NCBI RefSeq assembly: GCF_029894425.1
Contig: NZ_JARXYJ010000001.1
Span: 3,782,001 to 3,846,000, forward strand
Source of the DNA: Streptomyces sp. SAI-127
GTDB lineage: Bacteria; Actinomycetota; Actinomycetes; Streptomycetales; Streptomycetaceae
Reading direction: 5' to 3'
DNA: 64,000 nt
Positions within the stretch are counted from its first letter, which is position 1, and each line of letters starts with the position of its first letter. Positions 33,128 to 42,689 of this stretch are shown piece after piece. The translations under genes were made by a program, and so were the position numbers. The notes below the pieces were generated by a model that saw nothing but the letters and a program-made list of their open reading frames with translations, made no database searches and had not been told where the DNA came from.

Positions 33128-35323
33128 TCAGTCCTCGTCTTCTTCCTCCGAAACGTCCTGGCCTGCACAGATGGTCAGCACATCGGCTCCGTACCGGTTG
33201 AGCTTGCGCATGCCGACGCCAGGGATCCGCGCGAGCTCGTGCTCGTCGTCGGGCACGGCCTCGGCGATCGCCATCAGGGTCTTGTCCGTGAAGACGCAGA
33301 AGGCAGGCTGTCCGCTGCGTTGCGCCTGCACCGCACGCCATTCGCGCAAGCGCTCGTAGAGTCCCTCGTCCATGTCGGAGGGACAGTCCTCGCAGCGCAT
33401 GAGCTTCATCTCGCCCGCGTCGGTGAGCGTGCGCCCGCACACCCGGCAGCGCGCCGGGGTGCGCTGGGTGCGTCGGGGAGCGGCGCCGACGGGGCGCGTG
33501 AAGCCGCGCTCGACGCCTCCGGAACCGCCACCCGCAGTCCGCCCCGCGGTGGCGGTGGAGCCGGGGCGCAGTCCGTCGAGGAAGCGGCTGGGGCGGCGGT
33601 TTGGGCGGCCGCCGGGCGAGCGGGACAGCGACCAGGAGACGTGAAGGCGCTCGCGGGCGCGGGTGACGCCGACATAGAGGAGCCGGCGCTCCTCCTCGAT
33701 CTGCTCGTCCGTCTTCGCGTAGCTGATCGGCATCATGCCCTCGGCGACACCGACCAGGAACACGGCGTCCCACTCCAGACCCTTGGCCGAGTGCAGGGAG
33801 GCGAGGGTGACGCCCTCGACGGTCGGGGCGTGCTGGGCAGTGGCCCGCTCGTCGAGTTCGGCCACGAGGTCGTTCAGAGTGGCGCCGGCTCCCGCGGCGG
33901 CGAAGTCCTGGGCGAGGTTCACCAGGGCGGCCAGCGATTCCCAGCGCTCCCTGACGGCCCCGGAGCCGGCCGGCGGCACGGTGGTCCAGCCCTCGCCCGA
34001 CAAGACGGCACGCACCTGCGAGGGCAGGTCGACGGCGTCGTCCAACCGCGAGTCGTTGCCGCCGAAGCGGGCCGCACCCCGGAGGTTGACGATGGCCCTG
34101 CGAACCTCGGGACGGTCGAAGAACCGCTCGGCGCCGCGCAGCTGGTAGGGCACTCCGGCGTCGGCGAGGGCCTGCTCATAGGTCTCGGACTGCGAGTTGG
34201 TGCGAAACAGGATGGCGATCTCGCTGGCCCGGACGCCCGCGTCCATGAGCTCCCGGATGCGGCGGGCGGCTCCCTCGGCCTCGGCGGGCTCGTCGGTGTA
34301 CTCGGTGTAGACGGGCTCGGGGCCGGCCCGGCGCTGGGAGATCAGTTCCAGCCGGTGGTCGGCGGCGCGGCCGCGGGCCTGGGCGAGCAGGCCGTTGGCG
34401 AGATGGACGACCTGGGGCGTGGAGCGGTAGTCGCGGACCAGCTTGACGACGGTGGCGCCGGGGTGGCGGACACGGAAGTCGAGGAGATGGTCGGGAGTTG
34501 CGCCAGTGAAGGAGTAGATCGTCTGGCTGGCGTCGCCGACGACGCACAGGCTGTCGCGGCGCCCGAGCCACAGATCGAGCAGGCGCTGCTGAAGGGGGCT
34601 GACGTCCTGGTACTCGTCGACGACGAAGTGCTGGTACTGGGAACGGACCTGTTCGGCGATGTCGTGCCGGTCCTGGAGGATGGCGACGGTCAGCAGCAGG
34701 ACGTCCTCGAAGTCGATGACGGCGCGATCGCGCTTGAGGTCCTCGTAGGCGGAGTAGAGCTGTGCGATCTCGGCCGCGGCGCGCGGGGTCTCGCGGCCGG
34801 CCTTCGCTGCCGCGAGGGCGTAGTCGGACGGAACGGTCTGGGTGACCTTGGACCATTCGATCTCGCCGGTGACGTCCCTCAGCTCGCCCCGGTCGAGGCG
34901 GATGCGGCAGGCGGCGGCCGCGTCGGCGACGAGCTGGATCTTGCGGTCGACGAGCCGGGGCATGGACCCACCGACGGCTTTCGGCCAGAAGTACTGGAGC
35001 TGGCGCAGGGCCGCCGAGTGGAACGTACGCGCCTGGACGCCCGCGGCGCCGAGCTGGCGCAGTCGCCCCCGCATCTCTCCGGCGGCGCGGTTGGTGAAGG
35101 TGACGGCGAGCACGCTGGAGGGCTGGAGGATTCCGGCCCGCACCCCGTAGGCGATGCGGTGGGTGATCGCCCGGGTCTTGCCGGTACCGGCGCCCGCCAG
35201 CACGCACACCGGCCCGTGCAGGGCGGTGGCCACCTCGCGCTGCTCGGGATCAAGCCCTTCGAGCACCGCGTCGGCCGAGTCCGGTGTGCGCGGGAAGAGC
35301 GTGGAGTGCGTTGCTGCTGTCAC
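33128..35323 (-). CDS. uvrD2: UvrD2-type superfamily 1 helicase with HRDC domain
   Basis: A 731-residue SF1A helicase from GTG 35323. Walker A GAGTGKTRAITHRIAYG is near residue 45, motif Ia VTFTNRAAGEMRGRL near 77, motif II VVDEYQDVSPLQQ near 240, motif III GDASQTIYSFTGA near 267 and motif V/VI SLHSAKGLEWDAVFLVG and LLYVGVTRARERLHVS near 510-550. A four-cysteine zinc motif (CRVCG and CEDCP) follows near residue 630, then an HRDC domain (residues 655-720). This is the UvrD2 architecture of mycobacteria. It probably unwinds DNA in replication or repair. It is divergent from the mycoredoxin gene, as in Rv3198c/Rv3198A. Confidence 0.93.
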   Translation of the reverse strand: MTAATHSTLFPRTPDSADAVLEGLDPEQREVATALHGPVCVLAGAGTGKTRAITHRIAYGVRAGILQPSSVLAVTFTNRAAGEMRGRLRQLGAAGVQARTFHSAALRQLQYFWPKAVGGSMPRLVDRKIQLVADAAAACRIRLDRGELRDVTGEIEWSKVTQTVPSDYALAAAKAGRETPRAAAEIAQLYSAYEDLKRDRAVIDFEDVLLLTVAILQDRHDIAEQVRSQYQHFVVDEYQDVSPLQQRLLDLWLGRRDSLCVVGDASQTIYSFTGATPDHLLDFRVRHPGATVVKLVRDYRSTPQVVHLANGLLAQARGRAADHRLELISQRRAGPEPVYTEYTDEPAEAEGAARRIRELMDAGVRASEIAILFRTNSQSETYEQALADAGVPYQLRGAERFFDRPEVRRAIVNLRGAARFGGNDSRLDDAVDLPSQVRAVLSGEGWTTVPPAGSGAVRERWESLAALVNLAQDFAAAGAGATLNDLVAELDERATAQHAPTVEGVTLASLHSAKGLEWDAVFLVGVAEGMMPISYAKTDEQIEEERRLLYVGVTRARERLHVSWSLSRSPGGRPNRRPSRFLDGLRPGSTATAGRTAGGGSGGVERGFTRPVGAAPRRTQRTPARCRVCGRTLTDAGEMKLMRCEDCPSDMDEGLYERLREWRAVQAQRSGQPAFCVFTDKTLMAIAEAVPDDEHELARIPGVGMRKLNRYGADVLTICAGQDVSEEEDED

Positions 35324-35362
35324 ACGGCCATGCTGCCAGGTCGGCGGTGACGGGTGAGCCGG

Positions 35363-35371
35363 TTGTCCACA
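35363..35371 (+). promoter_or_regulatory. DnaA-box-like nonamer
   Basis: TTGTCCACA, the Streptomyces-preferred DnaA box, in the intergenic region between uvrD2 and the mycoredoxin gene. A perfect CAGGTG-T-CACCTG palindrome follows at 35401-35413. Confidence 0.4.
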
Positions 35372-35432
35372 GGCAGGTAGCCGCAGTCGTACTAATGCGG
35401 CAGGTGTCACCTGGCCGGGGACCCGCGGGCCG

Positions 35433-35458
35433 GGAATGGCGCACCGGTCGCATACGTT
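35433..35458 (+). promoter_or_regulatory. SigR-type promoter of the mycoredoxin gene
   Basis: GGAAT (35433-35437), exactly 18 nt, then GTT (35456-35458), an exact SigR consensus. The transcript would start about 44 nt before the mycoredoxin ATG. Confidence 0.88.
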
Positions 35459-35508
35459 CCCTCAACGGACGAGCTCTTCCCCCGAGCCACCGAAGGAGCG
35501 CGCGAGAC

Positions 35509-35751
35509 ATGCAGGGCACTGTGACGATGTACAGCACCACTTGGTGCGGTTACTGCCAGCGGCTGAAGAAGCAGCTGGACCGCGAAGGCATCGCGTACAC
35601 CGAGATCAACATCGAGCAGGACCCGGCGTCCGCGGCTTTCGTGGAGAAGGCGAACGGCGGGAATCAGACGGTTCCGACCGTGCTCTTCGCCGACGGCTCG
35701 ACGCTGACGAACCCGTCGCTGGCGCAGGTGAAGCAGAAGGTCGGCGCGTAA
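35509..35751 (+). CDS. mrx1: Mycoredoxin (glutaredoxin-like, mycothiol-dependent)
   Basis: An 80-residue thioredoxin-fold protein with the redox motif WCGYC near residue 14, the conserved cis-Pro in TVPTVLF near residue 56 and the DGSTLTNPS C-terminal signature. Mycoredoxins reduce mixed disulfides between proteins and mycothiol in actinobacteria, which lack glutathione. AAGGAG precedes the ATG at 35509. An exact SigR promoter lies upstream, consistent with a role in thiol homeostasis and placing it in the same regulon as sigR in this window. A strong terminator follows. Confidence 0.93.
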   Translation: MQGTVTMYSTTWCGYCQRLKKQLDREGIAYTEINIEQDPASAAFVEKANGGNQTVPTVLFADGSTLTNPSLAQVKQKVGA

Positions 35752-35765
35752 CACTGTGGGAGATC

Positions 35766-35800
35766 GGCGGTTCCTGAGGCAGCTCAGGAACCGCCTTTTT
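35766..35800. terminator. Strong intrinsic terminator after the mycoredoxin gene
   Basis: A 13-bp stem GGCGGTTCCTGAG / CTCAGGAACCGCC with a GCAG loop and a following TTTTT on the plus strand. The stop codon of the convergent methyltransferase gene (35784-35786) lies within its 3' arm. Confidence 0.92.
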
Positions 35801-36395
35801 GTGGTTTGTCCCACACCGCCGTGTAGCGCCACAGCAGTCGGCGCCGGTAGCGGCAGCCGGGCAGAAGGCGGCGGGCAGCCCTGCGGGCCTCGCCCCAGTT
35901 CAAGGTCGAGTCCTCCATGGGCATGCCGGCCGGCGCCCGCTTGCCGCCCCGTCGCCGTCTGAGGAGCAGCGACACGGGTACGCCACAGCCGCTGATCACC
36001 CAGTCCAGCGCCGTTCTGTTGTACGCCATCCCGACGATCACCAGCCGTCCGCCGGGGGCCAGCAGCCGGACCAGGCCCTCGACCGCGTCCTCGAAGGGCG
36101 CGTGGTGCAGCACGGCGACCGCGCTGATGAAGTCGTACTTGCCCTCGGGCAGGGCGGCGCCGTCCAGGTAGTCCGCCTCCAGGAACGTGATGTTCCCGGA
36201 GGCGGTCGCGCGCGCCTGCCGGATCATCTCCGGTGAGCGGTCCACGCCCGTGACGAACGCGGCCTTCCCGGCCAGCTTGCGGGCGAGCAGCCCGTCACCG
36301 CACCCCACGTCCAGGGCCTCGCGACAGCCGTCCGGTACGGCGTCGAGCACCAGTCGGTGGTAGTGGACGTTGTGGTTCCAGTACGGGTCGGGCAC
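35784..36395 (-). CDS. Class I SAM-dependent methyltransferase
   Basis: A 203-residue methyltransferase. Motif I LDVGCGDGLLARKLA near residue 28, an acidic motif II end (VTGVDRSPEM near 49), a post-II EADYLDG near 73 and motif IV FDFISAVAVLHHAP-type block (YDFISAVAVLHHAP near 85) indicate a Rossmann-fold class I enzyme of the Methyltransf_11 type. The substrate is unknown; quinone, lipid or small-molecule methylation are all possible. It begins 10 nt after the nudC stop and reads in the same direction, suggesting co-transcription. Confidence 0.85.
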   Translation of the reverse strand: MPDPYWNHNVHYHRLVLDAVPDGCREALDVGCGDGLLARKLAGKAAFVTGVDRSPEMIRQARATASGNITFLEADYLDGAALPEGKYDFISAVAVLHHAPFEDAVEGLVRLLAPGGRLVIVGMAYNRTALDWVISGCGVPVSLLLRRRRGGKRAPAGMPMEDSTLNWGEARRAARRLLPGCRYRRRLLWRYTAVWDKPQKGGS

Positions 36396-36405
36396 GCCCG
36401 TCCTC

Positions 36406-37350
36406 TCAGACGAAACTCCTCGTCGGCAGCGGCTTGCCGTACCAGAGCTCGATCAGACGGGCCGCGATCGAGATGCCGTACGGCGGGAGGACCTCTCCGG
36501 TCTCGAAGGCGGCGCCCAGTTCGTCGCGGGAGAACCAGCGGGCCTCATGGATCTCGTCCCCGTCGACATTGATCTCGGTGGAGGTGGCACGGGCCATGAA
36601 GCCGAGCATGAGGCTGGAGGGGAACGGCCAGGGCTGGCTGGCCACGTACTCGACCGGGCCGACGGTGATCCCGGCCTCTTCGAAGACCTCGCGGCGCACC
36701 GACTGCTCGATGGACTCGCCCGGCTCGACGAATCCGGCGAGGGTCGAGAAGCGGCCCTCCGGCCAGTGCACCTGGCGGCCGAGCAGGATGCGGTCCTCGT
36801 CGTCCGTCACGGCCATGATCACGGCAGGGTCGGTGCGCGGGTAGTGCTCGGCTCCGCAGGCCTGGCAGCGGCGGATGTGGCCGGCCGCGGCGATGACGGT
36901 GCGCTCGCCGCAGCGGGAGCAGAAGCGGTGGGTCCGCTGCCAGTTCTCCAGGCCGACCGCGTGCACCATCAGGCCCGCCTCGCGCGCGGACAGCAGCAGG
37001 CCGGCCTCGCGCAGACCGGCCGCACGCGCGGACTGGTCGATGCGGCCCGGCAGGGCGTCCTTCTGGAGGGCGAAGTAGCGCACGCCTTCCTCGTCGATGC
37101 CGAGGAAGTAGCGGTGCGCCTCGGTGAGCGGGGCCTCGAAGGACGGGGTCATGACGAGTTCGGTACGGCCGTCAGCCGTCTCGTCGATCAGGACCTGACC
37201 GCCGGACACCACGAAGCAGCGGGTTGTGGGGTGGCTCCACGCTGCCGCGAGCCAGGCCTCGTCGAGCCGGTGGTGCGCGGCGCGGTCGATGCCGCTGGGG
37301 GCGGTGAGCGAGACGGGACGGTCGGCGGTGTGGTCGGTCCAGGTGGTCAC
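36406..37350 (-). CDS. nudC: NudC, NAD(+) diphosphatase
   Basis: A 314-residue Nudix enzyme from GTG 37350 (GGAAG 5 nt upstream; an in-frame TTG at 37362 is a weaker alternative). A zinc ribbon CSRCG...CQAC sits near residues 143-167, the Nudix box GFVEPGESIEQSVRREVFEEAGI near 205-227, and the NudC-specific SQPWPFPSSLM motif lies after the box. It hydrolyses NADH/NAD to NMN(H) and AMP and removes NAD caps from RNA. Synteny with mycobacterial Rv3199c next to mrx1 and uvrD2 supports the assignment. Likely co-transcribed with the methyltransferase. Confidence 0.95.
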   Translation of the reverse strand: MTTWTDHTADRPVSLTAPSGIDRAAHHRLDEAWLAAAWSHPTTRCFVVSGGQVLIDETADGRTELVMTPSFEAPLTEAHRYFLGIDEEGVRYFALQKDALPGRIDQSARAAGLREAGLLLSAREAGLMVHAVGLENWQRTHRFCSRCGERTVIAAAGHIRRCQACGAEHYPRTDPAVIMAVTDDEDRILLGRQVHWPEGRFSTLAGFVEPGESIEQSVRREVFEEAGITVGPVEYVASQPWPFPSSLMLGFMARATSTEINVDGDEIHEARWFSRDELGAAFETGEVLPPYGISIAARLIELWYGKPLPTRSFV

Positions 37351-37504
37351 GGGTGCTTCCAACTCCCCCGGTGCAGCGGATTGTTTCGGCGAACGGTTCG
37401 GCGGGACGTACGTCGGAGGGCGACCGGGTCCGGCGGGGCTTCGCGGTACGGGGCGGCCCTTTCAGGGTGCCCCATGCGCTGCCGGGCCGACGGGCGCGGG
37501 ACAG

Positions 37505-38917
37505 TCAGGGCGCGTGGCTCCAGTGCTCGGCGAGATCACCCCACAGGTAGGCGGAGGCCTCGACGCCCTTGAGCAGCAGTTCGAGCTCGACTTTCTCGTT
37601 CGGCGCGTGCCAGCCGTCGGAGGGGACGGAGATGCCGAGGAACAGCACGGGTGCGCCGAGGACGTCCTGGAGGTCGGCGGCGGGGCCGGAGCCACCCTCG
37701 CGGGTGAAGCGGACCGAGCTCTCGAAGGCGCGACTCAGGGCGCGGACCACGGACTGCAGCGCAGGGTGGTCGAGCGGGGTCAGGCACGGGCGCGTGGCGG
37801 GCGAGAAGGTGATCTCGTGCCGGATCCCGGCCGGCACCTGCTCGGTGGCCCAGGTGCGGACGGCCTTCTCGATGTGATCGGGGTCCTGGCCGGCGACCAG
37901 ACGGAACGACAGCTTCACCATGGCCGACGACGGGATGATCGTCTTGCTCCCGGGCCCCTGGTAGCCGCCGCCGATGCCGTTGACCTCGGCGGTGGGACGG
38001 GTCCAGATCCGCTCCAGGGTGGTGTGTCCTGACTCGCCGTGGGTGGCGTGCGACTTGGCCGTGTGCAGCCACTGCTCCTCGTCGAAGGGCAGCTCGGCGA
38101 AGAGTTCACGCTCACGACCGGTCAGTTCGACGATGCCGTCGTAGAAGCCGGGGACGGTCACGCGTGCGTGCTCGTCGTGCAGGGCGGCGACCAGACGGGC
38201 GACCGCCGTGGCCGGGTTGGGCACAGCGCCGCCGAAGGCGCCCGAGTGGATGTCCTGGTCGGGGCCGTACAGCCGGATCTCGCACTCGGCGAGGCCGCGC
38301 ATGCCGGTGCACACGGTGGGGGTGTTCTCATCCCACATGCTGGTGTCGGAGACGATCACGGCGTCGGCGGCGAGCCGGTGCGTGTGCTCCTCGACGAGGG
38401 CACGGAAGTGGGGTGAGCCGGACTCCTCCTCGCCCTCGATCAGCAGCTTCAGGTTCACCGCGGGGGCGGTGCGGCCGGTGGCGGCGAGGTGGGCGCGGAC
38501 GCCGAGGGCGTGGAAGAGGACCTGGCCCTTGTCGTCGGCGGCCCCGCGCGCGTAGAGGCGGTTGTCGCGGACGACCGGCTCGAACGGGTCGCTGTTCCAG
38601 CCGTCCTCGCGGGCGGCGGGCTGTACGTCGTGGTGGCCGTAGACGAGGACCGTGGGCGCCGTCGGGTCCTCGGCGGGCCACTCGGCGAAGACGGCGGGCG
38701 CGCCCGGGGTCTCCCAGACCTCGGCCGTGGGGAACCCGGTCTCCTTGAGCTTGGCAGCGAGCCAGTCGGCACTGCGGCGTACATCGGGGCCGTGGTCGGG
38801 CTGCGCCGAGACGGACGGGATGCGCAGCCATTCGGCGAGGTCGTCGAGGAAGGCGGCGCGGTGCTGCTCGATGTACGTACGGACGGCGCTGACGGCACTG
38901 TCAACGGGTTGGCTCAT
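37505..38917 (-). CDS. M20-family dipeptidase
   Basis: A 470-residue zinc peptidase of the M20 carboxypeptidase/dipeptidase family. Metal and catalytic residues are present: YGHHDVQPA near residue 88, RGAADDKGQ near 120, EGEEESGSP near 153 and the conserved D in SDTSMWDE near 185. A dimerisation lid follows and a late HAPNEKVEL His closes the site. It probably hydrolyses dipeptides or related amides in the cytoplasm. The ATG at 38917 is chosen, with another two codons upstream at 38923. It starts 10 nt after the adnB-like stop, so co-transcription with the adn pair is plausible. Confidence 0.9.
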   Translation of the reverse strand: MSQPVDSAVSAVRTYIEQHRAAFLDDLAEWLRIPSVSAQPDHGPDVRRSADWLAAKLKETGFPTAEVWETPGAPAVFAEWPAEDPTAPTVLVYGHHDVQPAAREDGWNSDPFEPVVRDNRLYARGAADDKGQVLFHALGVRAHLAATGRTAPAVNLKLLIEGEEESGSPHFRALVEEHTHRLAADAVIVSDTSMWDENTPTVCTGMRGLAECEIRLYGPDQDIHSGAFGGAVPNPATAVARLVAALHDEHARVTVPGFYDGIVELTGRERELFAELPFDEEQWLHTAKSHATHGESGHTTLERIWTRPTAEVNGIGGGYQGPGSKTIIPSSAMVKLSFRLVAGQDPDHIEKAVRTWATEQVPAGIRHEITFSPATRPCLTPLDHPALQSVVRALSRAFESSVRFTREGGSGPAADLQDVLGAPVLFLGISVPSDGWHAPNEKVELELLLKGVEASAYLWGDLAEHWSHAP

Positions 38918-38927
38918 GGTCATGAGC

Positions 38928-41900
38928 CTATCGGCCCGCACCGACATCCTCGGTGGGCGGTTCCTCACAGTGTGCTCGCGCGGAACCGTTCGACTGCCCT
39001 CCCGGTCCCTGGGTGAGCAGCCGCTCCAGTGCTGCCCGGCCGGGCAGGTCCTTGGGGCGTACGACGTCTCCGGTACGGACGTAGAGGAACGCGGCCGTGA
39101 CCGATTCCACAGGGACGCCCTGCCGCTCGGCCCAGGCCAACCGGTACACGGCGAGCTGGAGGGGGTCGGCGGTGCGGGTGCGGCCGGTCTTCCAGTCGAC
39201 GATCTCGTACGTCGTCGTGTCCCCGTGGCTGTGTCGGTAGACGGCGTCGATACGGCCCCGGATCACGCGGCCCGCGAGGGCGAGCTGGAAGGGCGTCTCG
39301 ATCCGGTAGGGGGTGCGGTGGGCGTACTCGCTGCGCTCGAAGGCGTCCTTGAGGGCTTCCAGGTCGCGTTCGTCGGCGATCTCGGCGTCGCTGCCGGGCA
39401 GGTCGTCCGGCTCCAGCATGGGCAGGGTCAGGGCTTCGAAGCGGGCTTCGACCCAGGCGTGGAACCGGGTGCCCTGGCGGGCGGCGGGTTGCGGGGGGCG
39501 CGGCATGGGGCGCGCGAGCTCCTGTGCGAGCCCGTCCGGGTCGCCGGCCAGACGCAGGACCTGGGACGCGGTGAGTGACGCGGGCAGGGGCACGTCGGTG
39601 ACGGCTTGCCGTGTGCGCAGGAGCTCCCCGGCCAGGGCGTCGAGATCGCGGTCCCAGGAGGCGATGGTGCGGGCTTCCTCGGGGGTGAGCCGGGGGTGCG
39701 TGGGAGTCTGCTGGGCGCGTGGACGCTTGGGCGGGCGCTCCGGAGCGTGGGCGCGCGGCTCTTGAGGCTCACGCTCCTCGGGATGGCTGCGCGGGCCCTC
39801 GCCGGGGCCGGGGGGCTCGTCGCCGTCCGGGGCCGTGGCCTGGTGCGGGACGGCCGCGCGGATCGTCGTCCAGGTGTCCCAGTCGGCGGGGTCCTCCGGG
39901 AGGGGCTCGTCCTCGGCGTCCGTGAAGTCTTCCAGGTCCGGTTCTGCGAAGTCCCGGTCCGCGAAGTCCCGGTCGTCGAAGTCCGGCTCCCCGTCATCCG
40001 GTGGCGGGGGCCAGTCCGGGTCGTCGTAGGTGTCCGGGTCGTGAGCGACCGCGGGATGGCCGTCCGGGTGGGAGGCGAGGTTCTCCAGATGGGCCAGCAC
40101 CGTCTCGGCGGCGGCGCGGCGGCGCGCGAGGGCGGTGTCGTCGAGGGGCAGTGGCCAGACCTGGTCGGCGCTCTGTCCGTGCAGGGCCGGGTTCTCCGCA
40201 TCCTCGGCGGGTTCGTCGGCCCAGGCCTCGATCTCGCCGTGGCCGGCCGTGCAGTGGTCGGACAGGGCCTTGAGGAAGTCGGACGGTCCTCGGGGCTTCT
40301 TCTGTGTCGGTCCCCACCAGTGGCCGGAGCCGAGGAGGAGGGAGCGGGGGCGGGTGAAGGTGACGTAGCCGAGGCGGAGTTCCTCGGTGTGCTGGTGGTC
40401 CTTCATGGCCTCGTGGAAGGCCTTCATGCCGCGTGAGTCCCAGGAGTCGACGTCGGGCAGGGTGTCGGTGTCGCCACGCAGCGCGTGTGGCAGCACCTTG
40501 CCCTGGGCGGTCCACTTCTCACGGCCCTGGGTGCTCGGGAAGGTCCCGGTGACCAGGCCGGGGACAGCGACGACATCCCACTCCAGGCCCTTGGACTTGT
40601 GCGCGGTGAGCACCTTGACGGTGTTCTCGCCGCCGGGCAGGGCGTTGTCGAGGCCCTTCTCGTACTGGGCGGCGGTGCGCAGGAAGCCGAGGAAGGCGAG
40701 GAGGGTCGCCTCGTTGTCGCCGGCCGCGAACGAGGCGGCGATGTCGAGGAAGTTGGACAGGGTCTCGCGGCGGCGGGCGGCCAACGCGTGCGGGGAAGCC
40801 GACAGTTCGACCTCCAGGCCGGTGACGGCCAGGACGCGGTGCAGGACGTCCATCAGGGGATCGGCGAGCGAGCGGCGGAGGTCGCGCAGTTCGGCGGCCA
40901 GGCGCGCGAACCGCACGCGCGCGTCCGGCGAGAAGGGCAGCCCGTCGTCGTCCTCGTCGTCGCTGTAGAGGGGCGTCTCCAGGAAGGTTTCCAGGGCGTC
41001 GGCGAGCGATATCACCTCGGCGGGGTCGACCCCCTCGACGGCCTCGGCGAGCCGGCGGTCGGGGTCGTCGTCGCCGTCCGCGCGCGCGTGCGACACGAGC
41101 CGCCGGGCACGCCGGCCGAGGAGGGCGAGGTCGCGCGGGCCGATGCGCCAGCGCGGGCCGGTCAGCAGGCGGACCAGGGCGGCGTTGGCACCGGGGTCCT
41201 GGAGGACCTCGCAGACGGCGACCAGGTCGGCGACCTCGGGCAGGTGCAGCAGGCCCGAGAGTCCCACCACCTCCACGGGGACGTCCCGTTCGACGAGGGC
41301 GCGCTGGATCTCGGCGAAGTCGGTCGCCGTGCGGCACAGGACGGCGATCTCACCGGGCTCCTTCCCGGTCCGTACGAGATGGGCGATCGAGTCCCCTAGC
41401 CAGTCGATCTCCTCGGCGTGGGTGGGCAGGAGGGCGCAGCGCACCATGCCGTCGCGCTCGGCGCCGGGGGCGGGGCGGAGGGCCTCCACGCCCGCGTGCA
41501 TGGCGCGCAGCGGCTCGGCGAGGCCGTTGGCGAGATCGAGGAGCCGGCCGCCGCTGCGGCGGTTCTCGCTGAGCGCCTGACGCGTGGCGGGCCGGCCGTC
41601 GGGATGGGCGAAGTGCTCGGGGAAGTCGTCGAGGTTGGCGACGGAGGCGCCGCGCCAGCCGTAGATGGCCTGGCAGGGGTCGCCGACGGCGGTGACCGGA
41701 TGGCCGGTGCCGCCGCCGAACAGGCCTGCCAGCAGGACCCGCTGGGCGACCGAGGTGTCCTGGTACTCGTCGAGCAGCACCACCTTGAACTCGTCGCGCA
41801 GGATGCGGCCCACCTCCGGGGCCCCCGCGAGGCGTGCGGACAGGGCGATCTGGTCGCCGAAGTCGAGCAGGTCGCGTTCGCGTTTGGCGGCGCGGTAGCG

Positions 41901-42578
41901 GGCGACCAGCTCGGCGAGTTCACGGCGGGCGGCAGCCGTCTCGGGGACTTTGCGCAGAGCGTCGTTGGTGAGCTTGGCGCCTTGCAGGGCGCGCAGCAGT
42001 TCGGCGTCGTACGCGCGCAGGCGCTCGGGGTGTACGAGGTGCTCGGCGAGTTCTGCGTCGAGGGTGAGGAGGTCGCTGACGAGGTCGGCGAAGGAGCGGG
42101 TCAGTGCCGGGTAGGGGCCGGGGGCCTCGCGCAGTACGCGCGCGGCGAGCTGGTAGCGGGTGGCGTCGGCGAGCAGCCTGGAGGTGGGTTCGAGCCCGAT
42201 GCGCAGGCCGTGGTCGGTCAGCAGGCGGCCCGCGAAGGCGTGGTAGGTGGAGATCACGGGTTCGCCCGGCGGGTTGTCCGGATCGATGATGTCGGGGTCG
42301 GTGACGCCCGCCTTGATGAGCGCCTTGCGGACGCGCTCGGCGAGTTCTCCGGCGGCCTTGTTGGTGAAGGTGAGGCCGAGGACCTGTTCGGGGGCGACCT
42401 GGCCGGTGCCGACCAGCCAGACCACGCGCGCCGCCATCACCGTCGTCTTGCCCGAGCCGGCTCCGGCCACGATCACCTGCGGGGCGGGCGGCGCGGTGAT
42501 GCAGGCCGTCTGCTCCGGGGTGAACGGGATGCCGAGGAGCTCCTTGAGCTGATCGGGATCGGTGATACGAGCGGGCAT
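38928..42578 (-). CDS. adnB: AdnB-like UvrD helicase-RecB nuclease
   Basis: A 1216-residue motor-nuclease. Walker A VAGAGSGKTTVMAARVV near residue 37, VLGLTFTNKAAGEL near 65, motif II VLLDEYQDTSVAQ near 255, GDPCQAIYGWRGAS near 285 and motif VI VTFTRPRSLLLGSGHWW indicate a UvrD-type motor. After an acidic insert with repeated FADRDF-like units (around residue 890) the C-terminus holds a RecB-family nuclease with VDWKTGRTRTADPLQLAVYRLA. No Fe-S cysteine set is visible here, unlike its partner. AdnA/AdnB form the double-strand break resection complex that replaces RecBCD in actinobacteria. It follows the adnA-like gene by about 110 nt. Confidence 0.9.
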   Translation of the reverse strand: MPARITDPDQLKELLGIPFTPEQTACITAPPAPQVIVAGAGSGKTTVMAARVVWLVGTGQVAPEQVLGLTFTNKAAGELAERVRKALIKAGVTDPDIIDPDNPPGEPVISTYHAFAGRLLTDHGLRIGLEPTSRLLADATRYQLAARVLREAPGPYPALTRSFADLVSDLLTLDAELAEHLVHPERLRAYDAELLRALQGAKLTNDALRKVPETAAARRELAELVARYRAAKRERDLLDFGDQIALSARLAGAPEVGRILRDEFKVVLLDEYQDTSVAQRVLLAGLFGGGTGHPVTAVGDPCQAIYGWRGASVANLDDFPEHFAHPDGRPATRQALSENRRSGGRLLDLANGLAEPLRAMHAGVEALRPAPGAERDGMVRCALLPTHAEEIDWLGDSIAHLVRTGKEPGEIAVLCRTATDFAEIQRALVERDVPVEVVGLSGLLHLPEVADLVAVCEVLQDPGANAALVRLLTGPRWRIGPRDLALLGRRARRLVSHARADGDDDPDRRLAEAVEGVDPAEVISLADALETFLETPLYSDDEDDDGLPFSPDARVRFARLAAELRDLRRSLADPLMDVLHRVLAVTGLEVELSASPHALAARRRETLSNFLDIAASFAAGDNEATLLAFLGFLRTAAQYEKGLDNALPGGENTVKVLTAHKSKGLEWDVVAVPGLVTGTFPSTQGREKWTAQGKVLPHALRGDTDTLPDVDSWDSRGMKAFHEAMKDHQHTEELRLGYVTFTRPRSLLLGSGHWWGPTQKKPRGPSDFLKALSDHCTAGHGEIEAWADEPAEDAENPALHGQSADQVWPLPLDDTALARRRAAAETVLAHLENLASHPDGHPAVAHDPDTYDDPDWPPPPDDGEPDFDDRDFADRDFAEPDLEDFTDAEDEPLPEDPADWDTWTTIRAAVPHQATAPDGDEPPGPGEGPRSHPEEREPQEPRAHAPERPPKRPRAQQTPTHPRLTPEEARTIASWDRDLDALAGELLRTRQAVTDVPLPASLTASQVLRLAGDPDGLAQELARPMPRPPQPAARQGTRFHAWVEARFEALTLPMLEPDDLPGSDAEIADERDLEALKDAFERSEYAHRTPYRIETPFQLALAGRVIRGRIDAVYRHSHGDTTTYEIVDWKTGRTRTADPLQLAVYRLAWAERQGVPVESVTAAFLYVRTGDVVRPKDLPGRAALERLLTQGPGGQSNGSARAHCEEPPTEDVGAGR

Positions 42579-42689
42579 GTCGCAGAGGCTAGCGGCGCGC
42601 ACTGACAACGGAGGACGAATCACCCCTACGGGCCGGAAGAAGCGCAGGTCAGCACACGTGGTGCGACTGATCACACCGGCGTGCCCGAC

